Positions 1 to 5,706 of a DNA stretch of 15,067 nt are shown in pieces. Origin of the DNA: Methanobacterium sp. PtaU1.Bin097 (GTDB taxonomy: Archaea; Methanobacteriota; Methanobacteria; Methanobacteriales; Methanobacteriaceae); the NCBI GenBank assembly GCA_002067325.1, contig MVQY01000056.1, positions 1 to 15,067 of the forward strand, written 5' to 3'. A program made the position numbers and the translations under genes. Each line of letters opens with the position of its first letter. Position 1 is the stretch's first letter. The notes beneath the pieces were generated by a model. The model ran no database searches and was not told where the DNA came from. It saw nothing but the letters and a program-made list of their open reading frames with translations.

Positions 1-1
1 G

Positions 2-889
2 GTTAATAGGGCGATTGTGATTACTTTTAGTGAGGCGATTAAGGCTGGTAGTGCGTTTAGTAGTATTAAAGTCACTAACCCAGATGGGGTGTTAGTTAAG
101 CCATTGTATAAGGTTATTAATGGTAAAACGTTGACTTTAACGCGTATTGGGAATTACATTAATGGTTTAACCTACACCATTACCCTGCCTACAGGTAGTA
201 TCACTGATACGGTAGGTAATGCGCTGTCTACTTTTACTAGTAAGTTCGCTGTGGATAACGCTAAACCCACCGTTACCAGTGTTAACCCAGTTAATAATAA
301 GGTTGTTAGTGGGGTTAATAGGGCGATTGTAATTACTTTTAGTGAAAATATCAAGGCGGGAAGTGCGTTTAGTAGTATTAAAGTCACTAATGCAGATGGT
401 GTAGCAGTTAAACCATTGTACAAGGTGATTAATGGTAAAACACTAACCCTAACGCGTAACGGGAATTACATTAATGGTCTAACCTATACTATCACTTTAT
501 CTACGGGTAGTATCACTGATACGGCAGGCAACGCACTGTCTACTTTCACTAGTAAATTCAAAGTGGATAACACCAAACCTACCGTTACCAGTGTTAACCC
601 AGCTAATAACAAGGTAATTAATATGGCCAATAGGGCGATTGTGATTACTTTCAGTGAAAATATCAAGGCTGGTAGTGCGTTTAGTAGTATTAAAGTCACT
701 AACCCAGATGGTGTATCAGTTAAACCATTGTACAAAGTGATTAACGGTAAAACACTAACCCTAACGCGTAACGGGAACTACATTAATGGACTAACCTACA
801 CCATTACCCTACCAACAGGCAGCATTACCGACGCAGCAGGCAACGCAATCACCACCTACACCAGCAAATTCACCACACGTAATACCTAA
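2..889 (+). CDS. Ig-like repeat surface adhesin, C-terminal part (5' truncated by window)
   Basis: The reading frame is already open at base 2, so this is the end of a larger protein whose start lies outside the window. The visible 295 residues are three tandem copies of a 104-residue unit (312 bp period). Each unit has an ITFSExIKAGSAF strand, a TYTITLPTGSITD strand and a DNxKPTVTSVNP linker. This is the pattern of Big_5/SbsA-type bacterial Ig-like domains found in adhesin-like proteins of Methanobacterium. The last copy ends in a short polar tail (TTRNT) with no visible membrane anchor or sorting motif. The likely role is extracellular, in cell-surface attachment or display, inferred from the family. 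The copies are very similar at DNA level, so recent duplication or gene conversion is likely. The upstream domain, secretion signal and full repeat number cannot be seen. Confidence 0.85.
   Translation, partial: VNRAIVITFSEAIKAGSAFSSIKVTNPDGVLVKPLYKVINGKTLTLTRIGNYINGLTYTITLPTGSITDTVGNALSTFTSKFAVDNAKPTVTSVNPVNNKVVSGVNRAIVITFSENIKAGSAFSSIKVTNADGVAVKPLYKVINGKTLTLTRNGNYINGLTYTITLSTGSITDTAGNALSTFTSKFKVDNTKPTVTSVNPANNKVINMANRAIVITFSENIKAGSAFSSIKVTNPDGVSVKPLYKVINGKTLTLTRNGNYINGLTYTITLPTGSITDAAGNAITTYTSKFTTRNT
2..889 (+). repeat. 312-bp tandem repeat, about 2.8 copies, in the adhesin gene
   Basis: The string GTTAATAGGGCGATTGT starts at 2 and recurs at 314, and its variant CCAATAGGGCGATTGT occurs at the matching place near 628. 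This gives an exact 312-bp (104-codon) period with no indels. Copies span about 2-313, 314-625 and 626-889. The repeat is coding and in frame throughout. Confidence 0.95.
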
Positions 890-894
890 AAAAT

Positions 895-925
895 TATTGT
901 TTCCCCTTTTCTTTTTTCTTTTGGA
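895..925 (+). terminator. T-rich archaeal-type terminator after the adhesin gene
   Basis: Within 10-35 bases of the adhesin stop codon the plus strand has several T runs separated by C (for example TTCCCCTTTTCTTTTTTC). No stem is evident. Oligo-T tracts of this kind terminate archaeal RNA polymerase. Confidence 0.55.
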
Positions 926-1080
926 AATATTTTAGATTCTAATTTTCTGAAATTTAAATTGTAGTAGGGTATTCATTTTAAATTAATAAGTTGCCCTTTA
1001 AAAGAGATTAAATACTCATAATGATTGTAATATTCAAAAAAAGTTTTTATGCAGTTAAAAAGGAAAAAAATTAAGGAGGA

Positions 1081-1107
1081 AAATAAAAAAAATCTAAGAA
1101 AAAAAAT
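1081..1107 (-). terminator. T-rich terminator after the polyferredoxin gene
   Basis: Directly downstream of the polyferredoxin stop, the minus strand carries two runs of eight T (seen as A8 runs on the plus strand at about 1085-1092 and 1099-1106). This would end the ferredoxin-polyferredoxin transcript before it runs into the convergent adhesin gene. Confidence 0.55.
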
Positions 1108-2112
1108 TTATTTAGACTCCACCCCAACCAGTTTGTCTATCTGTTTTTGCCATGATTTGGAGCGGACGTTTTCCATATTTATTTTGTCCCTTCTTATGAT
1201 GATTCTGTCTTGAGGACAGGCTTTTGCACAGGCTCCGCAGAGAATACAGAATTTGGGGTTTATAACAGATTTACCATCCACGAGGGAAATTGCGTTGCAG
1301 GGGCAGACATCCATACAGGCATGGCATGATTCTCCTTTACATTCAGCTTCTTCTGCAAATATTACTTCACCTTCGAAGGGTTTGGAAACTGTTGCAGCAT
1401 CTACTGGGCAAATTTCCTGGCACCATCCGCAGTTGACACATGTATCTTCATCGATGAAGGAGTATCCTTTGGTTTCGGCGTCTTCGGGATTTATCTCGTA
1501 TATTCCATAGGAGCAAGATCTGCAGGCTGCCTTTATGGCGTCTACTGGACAGGCTCGTTTACAAATAAGACAGTATACGCATTTATCCTCATCGACGGAG
1601 ATCTCAGGAGCTTCTATGTTTTCATTATTCATGGTTATGGCGTCTGCTGGGCACATCTCCTCACAGATACCACAGTGTATACAGGTATCTTCGTTGATTT
1701 CAATTTCTCCGACCACAAGCTTAGATCTTTCCGGCAGTTCCCTGGATACTGTTATTGCATCTCTGGGACAGGCAGTTTCACACGCCTTACAGTAAAGGCA
1801 CTCTTCTTCATCAATTTCTGCTTTACTCGTCCATTTTGGATACAACTCATGTTCTTTGATGTTTATATCATCAATTTTGAATTCAAAGGCTTCAAATGGG
1901 CAGGAAGCAGCACATAGGCCGCATAGGGCACATTTATTTTTATCCACGTTAACGTAATCCATGTCAACGAGACCTCTGGCTATGGGTACTAAAGGCCCTA
2001 ACCTCAATGCTTCGGTTGGGCATATGTCCGTGCATATGCCGCAACCAACGCATTTATTTTTTCTATAACTGAGTGAACGTTTTTGTTCCCCTTCTCTTTC
2101 CACGGACACCAT
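1108..2112 (-). CDS. fwdF: Polyferredoxin with eight 4Fe-4S motifs, FwdF-like subunit of formylmethanofuran dehydrogenase
   Basis: This 334-residue protein is almost entirely ferredoxin motifs. Seven are classic CxxCxxCxxxCP sets, beginning at C21, C61, C105, C144, C178, C225 and C289. One is a variant, C258-x4-C263-x2-C266-x3-C270. An extra CRSC follows the fifth motif. Eight clusters, a length near 340 residues, the CVNCGWCQEICP segment and the C-terminal RSKSW segment match FwdF/FmdF. That polyferredoxin carries electrons to the tungsten or molybdenum formylmethanofuran dehydrogenase in the first step of methanogenesis. It is cytoplasmic, with no signal peptide or membrane segment. The gene starts 11 bp after the ferredoxin gene, and its ribosome binding site (GAGGAGAT on the minus strand) overlaps the ferredoxin stop codon, suggesting translational coupling. 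No catalytic subunit gene (A, B, C, D) is nearby, so it could be a second copy serving another complex. Family assignment is firm; exact partner is inferred. Confidence 0.85.
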   Translation of the reverse strand: MVSVEREGEQKRSLSYRKNKCVGCGICTDICPTEALRLGPLVPIARGLVDMDYVNVDKNKCALCGLCAASCPFEAFEFKIDDINIKEHELYPKWTSKAEIDEEECLYCKACETACPRDAITVSRELPERSKLVVGEIEINEDTCIHCGICEEMCPADAITMNNENIEAPEISVDEDKCVYCLICKRACPVDAIKAACRSCSYGIYEINPEDAETKGYSFIDEDTCVNCGWCQEICPVDAATVSKPFEGEVIFAEEAECKGESCHACMDVCPCNAISLVDGKSVINPKFCILCGACAKACPQDRIIIRRDKINMENVRSKSWQKQIDKLVGVESK

Positions 2113-2123
2113 CTTTTATCTCC

Positions 2124-2318
2124 TCAACTTTTCTTTGATATGGCCTGATTTGGACAATTCTGGATACATAAATCGCAATCATCGCATTTTTCCGGGATTA
2201 TAACCAGTTTACCATCTTCTTCAATGAGTGCTCCCTGTTCACAGATTTTTATACACAGTCCTTCACCAGGACAGTCCTTTATTTGACCACATTTTTCCAT
2301 GTCTATTTCTACTGGCAT
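2124..2318 (-). CDS. Small two-motif 4Fe-4S ferredoxin, FwdG/FwdH-like
   Basis: This is a 64-residue ferredoxin. An ATG three codons upstream, at 2327, is in frame, but its GAGG ribosome binding site would touch the start codon. From the ATG at 2318 the same GAGG sits 9 bases away, so I prefer 2318. The C-terminal motif is regular (CxxCxxCxxxCP, followed by NQAI). The N-terminal one is stretched, C-x5-C-x5-C-x3-C, so the first cluster may be unusual or of different type. It is co-transcribed with the polyferredoxin just downstream and probably exchanges electrons with it. In Methanothermobacter the fwd operon begins fwdH-fwdF-fwdG, so this gene could be a counterpart of fwdH by position or fwdG by size. 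I do not assign a symbol. It is probably a soluble cytoplasmic electron carrier or subunit. Confidence 0.8.
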   Translation of the reverse strand: MPVEIDMEKCGQIKDCPGEGLCIKICEQGALIEEDGKLVIIPEKCDDCDLCIQNCPNQAISKKS

Positions 2319-2345
2319 TTGTATCATCCTCTTGAATTATCCTCG

Positions 2346-2362
2346 ATCAATATTCGATTGAT
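2346..2362 (-). repeat. Short inverted repeat at the predicted start of the ferredoxin transcript
   Basis: ATCAAT at 2346-2351 and ATTGAT at 2357-2362 are perfect 6-base arms around a 5-base spacer, just downstream of the palindromic TATA box. It could be a second operator half-site pair or a short RNA hairpin. It is AT-rich and may be chance. Confidence 0.35.
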
Positions 2363-2372
2363 GTTTTTTATT

Positions 2373-2402
2373 AAACGATATGTTTATATAAACATATCGT
2401 TT
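2373..2402 (-). promoter_or_regulatory. Promoter of the ferredoxin-polyferredoxin unit with a 30-bp perfect palindrome over the TATA box
   Basis: Bases 2373-2402 form a perfect inverted repeat with 15-base arms (AAACGATATGTTTAT and its complement) and no spacer. Its centre is TTTATATAAA, a good archaeal TATA box about 70 bp upstream of the ferredoxin start. Transcription would begin near 2362 and give a leader of about 44 bases. A dimeric repressor bound here would block TBP, so the palindrome is a strong operator candidate. A palindromic TATA could also fire in both directions, but no gene lies to its right on the plus strand. Confidence 0.65.
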
Positions 2403-2494
2403 TGCCTGTGGTTATTAAAATTTGAAATAAATGTAATAATCCGCTTAATCCTATTGAAAAACAATTTTTTAATAGTATTAATAAACAGAAAACG

Positions 2495-2522
2495 TATTAA
2501 AAAGAGAAAATAAGAAAAAGGT
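2495..2522 (-). terminator. T-rich terminator after the Mop gene
   Basis: Immediately downstream of the Mop stop codon the minus strand reads as T runs broken by C and A (CCTTTTTCTTATTTTCTC). This separates the Mop transcript from the ferredoxin unit, which has its own promoter further on. Confidence 0.5.
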
Positions 2523-2525
2523 AAT

Positions 2526-2735
2526 TTATTCTTTTCCAACCATAACTTCTGTGGCTTTTATTATGGCGGTGACTTTGTCTCCTTTTTTAAGACCAAGTTT
2601 TTCAGCAGATTCTTTGGTAATTAAGGCGGTTACAAGACCTGGTGAATCTACCTCTATTTTGATGCTGGCCATAACTGCTCCTAATTCAACATCCTCTACG
2701 GTACCTTTTAACATGTTTCTGGCACTAATCTTCAT
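2526..2735 (-). CDS. Molbindin (Mop), molybdate/tungstate-binding TOBE-domain protein
   Basis: This 69-residue protein is a single Mop/TOBE domain. It shows the family signature almost throughout: SARNMLKGTVEDVELGAV at the N-terminus, ALITKESAEKLGLKKGD in the middle and AIIKATEVMV at the end. Molbindins assemble as oligomers that bind molybdate or tungstate oxyanions in the cytoplasm, for storage or delivery to cofactor synthesis. The start ATG is preceded on the minus strand by GGGAGTGAT about 3-5 bases away, a good ribosome binding site. It lies upstream of the FwdF-like polyferredoxin unit on the same strand. That link makes sense because formylmethanofuran dehydrogenase needs a Mo or W cofactor, but a terminator and a separate promoter divide them. 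Selectivity for Mo over W cannot be read from sequence. Confidence 0.9.
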   Translation of the reverse strand: MKISARNMLKGTVEDVELGAVMASIKIEVDSPGLVTALITKESAEKLGLKKGDKVTAIIKATEVMVGKE

Positions 2736-2770
2736 AATATCACTCCCTTAATGGTTGATATTATATATTG

Positions 2771-2809
2771 ATTTTTAATGTATTAAAAATTATGACATGA
2801 GGATGTCAT
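2771..2809 (-). promoter_or_regulatory. Mop promoter region with two adjacent palindromes
   Basis: ATTTTTAAT (2771-2779) and ATTAAAAAT (2782-2790) are perfect 9-base arms around a 2-base centre. Two bases further, ATGACAT (2792-2798) and ATGTCAT (2803-2809) are perfect 7-base arms around GAGG. On the minus strand the first palindrome offers an AT-rich TATA-like element. A start about 25 bases downstream would give a leader of 20-25 bases before the Mop ATG, leaving room for its ribosome binding site. The second palindrome would lie just upstream of the TATA, in operator or activator position. Confidence 0.45.
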
Positions 2810-3235
2810 GGTATTCGCATTCATTTCACGTTACGATGGGTATCTCCTTCAATTTTTTGGTAAATCCCATGAACTGTGTCTGGAACGAATATATTTTATA
2901 TAAATAAATACATGGTCCAGTAATAATAAGAGAAATGTAAAAAGGGGGTTTTTTGTAATTCTTCCTGGTTTGAATTTATAGGCTTTATCCCCTTGGCTAG
3001 ATCATTCCAGCTACACCTTTATCAGGGAATATAGATCTGACAACAGTTGCCGGTCGATTAAGGTACAGGTTGTTATTTATAGTTTTACTCCTACTACCTT
3101 TTACTGGAATAATATGGGCCTATTGTAGAAATGACTTGATATAGTATGATTGGAGGTTTTAATCACCCTCACCTAATTTTTAGTAAAGGTTTAATATTGA
3201 CTTAATCTGAAAGATCTTATCTGGAGTTGCAACTA

Positions 3236-3256
3236 AAATTAAATAAGTTGTATATA
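3236..3256 (+). promoter_or_regulatory. Candidate promoter of the TrmO gene
   Basis: Two TATA-like elements, AAATTAAATA (3236-3245) and TTGTATATA (3248-3256), lie 30-50 bases before the ATG at 3287. Either would give a short leader with the GTGAT ribosome binding site inside or close to it. Which is used cannot be decided from sequence. Confidence 0.4.
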
Positions 3257-3286
3257 CCCAATTCAACCAAATTTTAAGTGATATAC

Positions 3287-3778
3287 ATGGACATAATCGA
3301 ATACAAACCAATAGGAATTATAAGGTCTCCCTTTAAAAAGTTAGAGGGCATGCCCATCCAGCCGGTGGGTGCCTACGGTGTCAAAGGGGAGATCCATATC
3401 GAAGAGGAGTACACTGAGGGACTTACTGATCTGGAGGAATTTTCTCATATTATCCTTATCTACCACTTACATCTCTCTAGGGGATTTTCTTTAATGGTTA
3501 AACCCTTTATGGATGATAACAAACACGGTATTTTTGCAACCAGAGCCCCTAAACGACCGAACCCCATAGGACTGTCGGTGGTCTGTCTGGATAAGATTGA
3601 AGGCAACATCGTCTATATCTCCAATGTAGATATTGCAGATGAAACACCCCTACTTGACATAAAACCATACATACCGCAGATGGAAAGAAGGGAAGATGAA
3701 GAGGTATGTATAGGATGGTTTGAAGATCATCATCATAAAGCTTCAGATATGAGATCAGATGATCGTTTTATTAATTGA
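3287..3778 (+). CDS. TrmO/TsaA-family tRNA N6-threonylcarbamoyladenosine methyltransferase
   Basis: This 163-residue protein is a complete single-domain TsaA/TrmO (UPF0066) protein. Motifs in order are PIGIIRSPFKKLEGMPIQP at the N-terminus, DLEEFSHIILIYHLH, the signature ATRAPKRPNPIGLSVV, and DIADETPLLDIKPYIP. Family members bind S-adenosylmethionine, and the characterised bacterial TrmO methylates t6A at position 37 of certain tRNAs. Archaeal members are usually named on this basis alone. A GTG at 3278 would add three residues, but AAGTGAT at 3276-3282 looks like the ribosome binding site for the ATG at 3287, so I start there. The C-terminal tail is rich in His and Asp (EDHHHKASDMRSDDR). The gene stands alone, divergent from Mop and convergent with nrpR. 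Substrate is inferred. Confidence 0.88.
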   Translation: MDIIEYKPIGIIRSPFKKLEGMPIQPVGAYGVKGEIHIEEEYTEGLTDLEEFSHIILIYHLHLSRGFSLMVKPFMDDNKHGIFATRAPKRPNPIGLSVVCLDKIEGNIVYISNVDIADETPLLDIKPYIPQMERREDEEVCIGWFEDHHHKASDMRSDDRFIN

Positions 3779-3786
3779 AATATAAT

Positions 3787-3835
3787 TTTCCTTAACTTTT
3801 TTTTATTAACTTTTTATAAAATAAACAAATAAAAT
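3787..3835. terminator. Bidirectional T/A-rich terminator between the TrmO gene and nrpR
   Basis: The 66-bp gap between two convergent stop codons has T runs on the plus strand (TTTTCC, then ACTTTTTTTTATTAACTTTTT, about 3787-3816). Its right half is T-rich when read on the minus strand. It can serve both genes. No strong stem is seen. Confidence 0.5.
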
Positions 3836-3844
3836 TTAGATGTT

Positions 3845-5545
3845 CTAAAACTCTTCCATCTCGGAGATATCCAGCATGGCCTCCACGGCCTTAGGCTCCA
3901 CATGGATTCCAGCCTCGCGAATAGCGGCTATGGGGTTTAAACCACCAGGTGTTACTATACCGGCGTGGTATCTTTCCACTTTTGCATTGTAGATGAGTTC
4001 GCTTGGTTTTCCCACCTTCAGGATGGAAAAACCTGCTGTCTTTTTAATTTCATCCAGGATACTCATGGTCTCGGGCCGGGCGATGTAAGGTATTTCCTTT
4101 AAACTGGCCAGAATCCTTCCACTACTGTTAACTGCTTCTAAGACAGAGGTCATGCCCTTCGTTAAGTATATCTCATGGGGATCCAGGGACGAACCACTAT
4201 ATGCAGTTAATTCAATGAAACGGGGGTTTTTTGTCTGGGTCTCCAGGACACCTCCATACTGGGGTGCCGATGGTATTCCCCTTTTATTTAAAATCCCATC
4301 GATGGTCAGACTGCACACCGTGGCGATGCTGGATTTACCCTCCTTGAGATCAGGAATAATCTTGAAATATTTACTGACGCAGTACTCTGGTTTAGACATC
4401 ACTTCAGTGAAGACATCCAGGGCATCCTCCAGATCTTCCTTGTTTACGTGGGAGATGTTGGCGATGACCTGGCCGGTATGGGTTTGCGGGTCGAAACTCA
4501 CCATATTTATGAGGTTCCAGGCCTTGGACAGTAAAAATCTAACTTCTTCTTTGGTCCCCTGTTTGGCTGTCTTCAACACAGGTTCTGGTTCGGTTAACTT
4601 TTCCATGGTGGAAAATTCCACAGTCTGCTCAGCCAGTCTTATGTTAACATCGTATCCTGCTTCTTTTGCAGCGCATAAGGGATTTATACCACCCACCACG
4701 GCGATGCCCACCATTTCATCAACTACCGGAATGCCAAGCACTGATTCTCCACTTTCACCTATCTCCATCACACCGGAGACTCCGATACCTTTCATCTTCT
4801 GGAAGGTTTCCACGGCCTTCTCCCGGGCGCTTTCTGGTATCAAGCGGAAGTTCGCCGGGATGTATCCAGTCCCCTCTCTAACCACCTCTAAAACAGAGGT
4901 CATCTCCCGGTCGGTGAATGCCTCCAGGGGGGTCATGGATGTCTTTTTATATGCGATGAGTTCAGTAAATCTAATGGGAGTATAATCATCAACTTCCACC
5001 AGCCCACCATACTGGGGAATAACCGGTATTCCCACTTTACGTAACATACCATCTATGGTGGTACCGCATATGGTGTCCAGTTTAAAGTATTCTTCATCAT
5101 TTTCATCCTTCTCACTGGTGAGCCTTACATAGGGACTGACCGCTATCCCCTTGGCAAATACTTCCTTTAAGATGTCCATTACACCCTTTTTTTCCCGGAA
5201 AATAGAAGTGTTCACCACCACATTTCCCCAGGCCTGGTTAGGGTCCAGGGTGGTGTTATAGATCATGTTTTCGAATTTGGAGAAAATAAAATCCACCTGA
5301 TCATAGATAAGACCTTTTTCAAGCTCTTTCAGACCTTTGGGGGTGATTTTTCTTCCAGCGTATCCTTTACGTTCTGTGAATCCCTTCTCATCCAGGATCC
5401 GCATATGGTATCTTACGGCACGTTCTCCCAGATCGTAACCCTTCTTTTTAAGTCCAAGAGCGATGGTTTTGGCTCCGAGAACATCATCTTTATCAGCAAG
5501 AATCCTTAAAATTTCCATCATTTTGCGATCAGTTTCATCAGGCAT
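3845..5545 (-). CDS. nrpR: NrpR, global nitrogen regulator (winged helix plus two NRD/DUF128 sensor domains)
   Basis: NrpR represses nitrogen-assimilation genes in methanogens and is released from DNA when it binds 2-oxoglutarate. The 566 residues fall into an N-terminal winged helix-turn-helix (about 5-75, including GERAVRYHMRILDEKGF and the wing KGYAGRKITPKG) and two tandem copies of the DUF128/NRD sensor domain (about 80-315 and 335-560). The copies align by eye. TIDGMLRKVGIPVIPQYGG pairs with TIDGILNKRGIPSAPQYGG, EMTSVLEVV with GMTSVLEAV, and VGGINPLCAAKEAG with PGGLNPIAAIREAG. This fused layout is known from Methanobacteriales and Methanococcales; some other methanogens split it into two proteins. 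The start is supported by GGTGA 4 bases upstream. The gene lies 158 bp downstream of glnA, its expected target, behind a terminator. I see no GGAA-N6-TTCC in front of nrpR, so autoregulation is not evident. Confidence 0.93.
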   Translation of the reverse strand: MPDETDRKMMEILRILADKDDVLGAKTIALGLKKKGYDLGERAVRYHMRILDEKGFTERKGYAGRKITPKGLKELEKGLIYDQVDFIFSKFENMIYNTTLDPNQAWGNVVVNTSIFREKKGVMDILKEVFAKGIAVSPYVRLTSEKDENDEEYFKLDTICGTTIDGMLRKVGIPVIPQYGGLVEVDDYTPIRFTELIAYKKTSMTPLEAFTDREMTSVLEVVREGTGYIPANFRLIPESAREKAVETFQKMKGIGVSGVMEIGESGESVLGIPVVDEMVGIAVVGGINPLCAAKEAGYDVNIRLAEQTVEFSTMEKLTEPEPVLKTAKQGTKEEVRFLLSKAWNLINMVSFDPQTHTGQVIANISHVNKEDLEDALDVFTEVMSKPEYCVSKYFKIIPDLKEGKSSIATVCSLTIDGILNKRGIPSAPQYGGVLETQTKNPRFIELTAYSGSSLDPHEIYLTKGMTSVLEAVNSSGRILASLKEIPYIARPETMSILDEIKKTAGFSILKVGKPSELIYNAKVERYHAGIVTPGGLNPIAAIREAGIHVEPKAVEAMLDISEMEEF

Positions 5546-5598
5546 TTATTCACCAGATTGAATCGATTTAACATTTTAATGGTTTGTTTATTGTTAAG

Positions 5599-5612
5599 GT
5601 TTAAAAGCTTTT
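5599..5612 (-). promoter_or_regulatory. Candidate nrpR promoter
   Basis: On the minus strand AAGCTTTTAAACC (about 5598-5610) is the best TATA-like element before nrpR. It would place the start near 5578, with a leader of about 30 bases. It overlaps the 10-base palindrome AAAAGCTTTT (5603-5612). The whole region is AT-rich, so this is weak. Confidence 0.3.
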
Positions 5613-5660
5613 TGTGAAAAAAAATTAAAGTGATAAAAAAAATTTTGTTTAAAAGATATT

Positions 5661-5706
5661 TGTTATAAAAAAAATAAAAAAAATTTAGGGGATGGATAAA
5701 CCCCTA
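5661..5706 (-). terminator. Hairpin plus T-tract terminator of glnA
   Basis: TAGGGG (5686-5691) and CCCCTA (5701-5706) pair perfectly around a 9-base loop, and on the minus strand a long T-rich tract (5665-5685) follows directly. The upstream arm begins with the glnA stop codon itself. This looks like a bacterial-style intrinsic terminator and would limit read-through into nrpR. Confidence 0.7.

Larger units (their letters stand above)
2736..3277. other. Intergenic region without a convincing gene
   Basis: About 540 bp separate Mop and the TrmO gene, which are divergent. The left end holds the Mop promoter and its palindromes. A good plus-strand TATA-like stretch (TTTTATATAAATA, about 2894-2906) has no gene after it: the ATG at 2912 meets a stop after two codons. 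Between about 2980 and 3125 the base composition is less AT-rich. A stop-free frame of about 49 codons runs on the plus strand and one of about 35 codons on the minus strand (stop at 2997-2999). Neither has a sensible start codon or ribosome binding site. This could be a decayed gene or an untranslated RNA; I cannot identify it. The right end contains TATA-like elements for the TrmO gene. Confidence 0.6.

Noticed and set aside
172..735. Two 83-residue open frames on the minus strand at the same place in successive adhesin repeats (172-423 and 484-735)
   Set aside because: They are exactly 312 bp apart and are antisense shadows of the repeat. They have no ribosome binding site or family resemblance.
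1050..1211. Plus-strand frame starting with a Lys-rich peptide and followed by AAGGAGGA at 1073-1080
   Set aside because: Most of it lies antisense to the well-supported polyferredoxin gene. The Lys-rich part only reflects A-rich DNA, and the AAGGAGGA has no start codon after it at a useful distance.
2283..2513. Plus-strand open frame of 76 residues across the ferredoxin promoter
   Set aside because: Composition is that of random AT-rich DNA, it overlaps the ferredoxin start, and it lacks a ribosome binding site.
2997..3108. Stop-free minus-strand stretch of about 35 codons (includes RSIFPDKGVAGMI) in the large gap
   Set aside because: No usable start codon and no upstream ribosome binding site. 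It was kept only as a possible gene remnant or RNA in the gap description.
4152..4985. Long plus-strand open frame (277 codons) antisense to nrpR
   Set aside because: It is a mirror of the strong nrpR coding frame, with a Ser/Pro-rich composition typical of antisense shadows.
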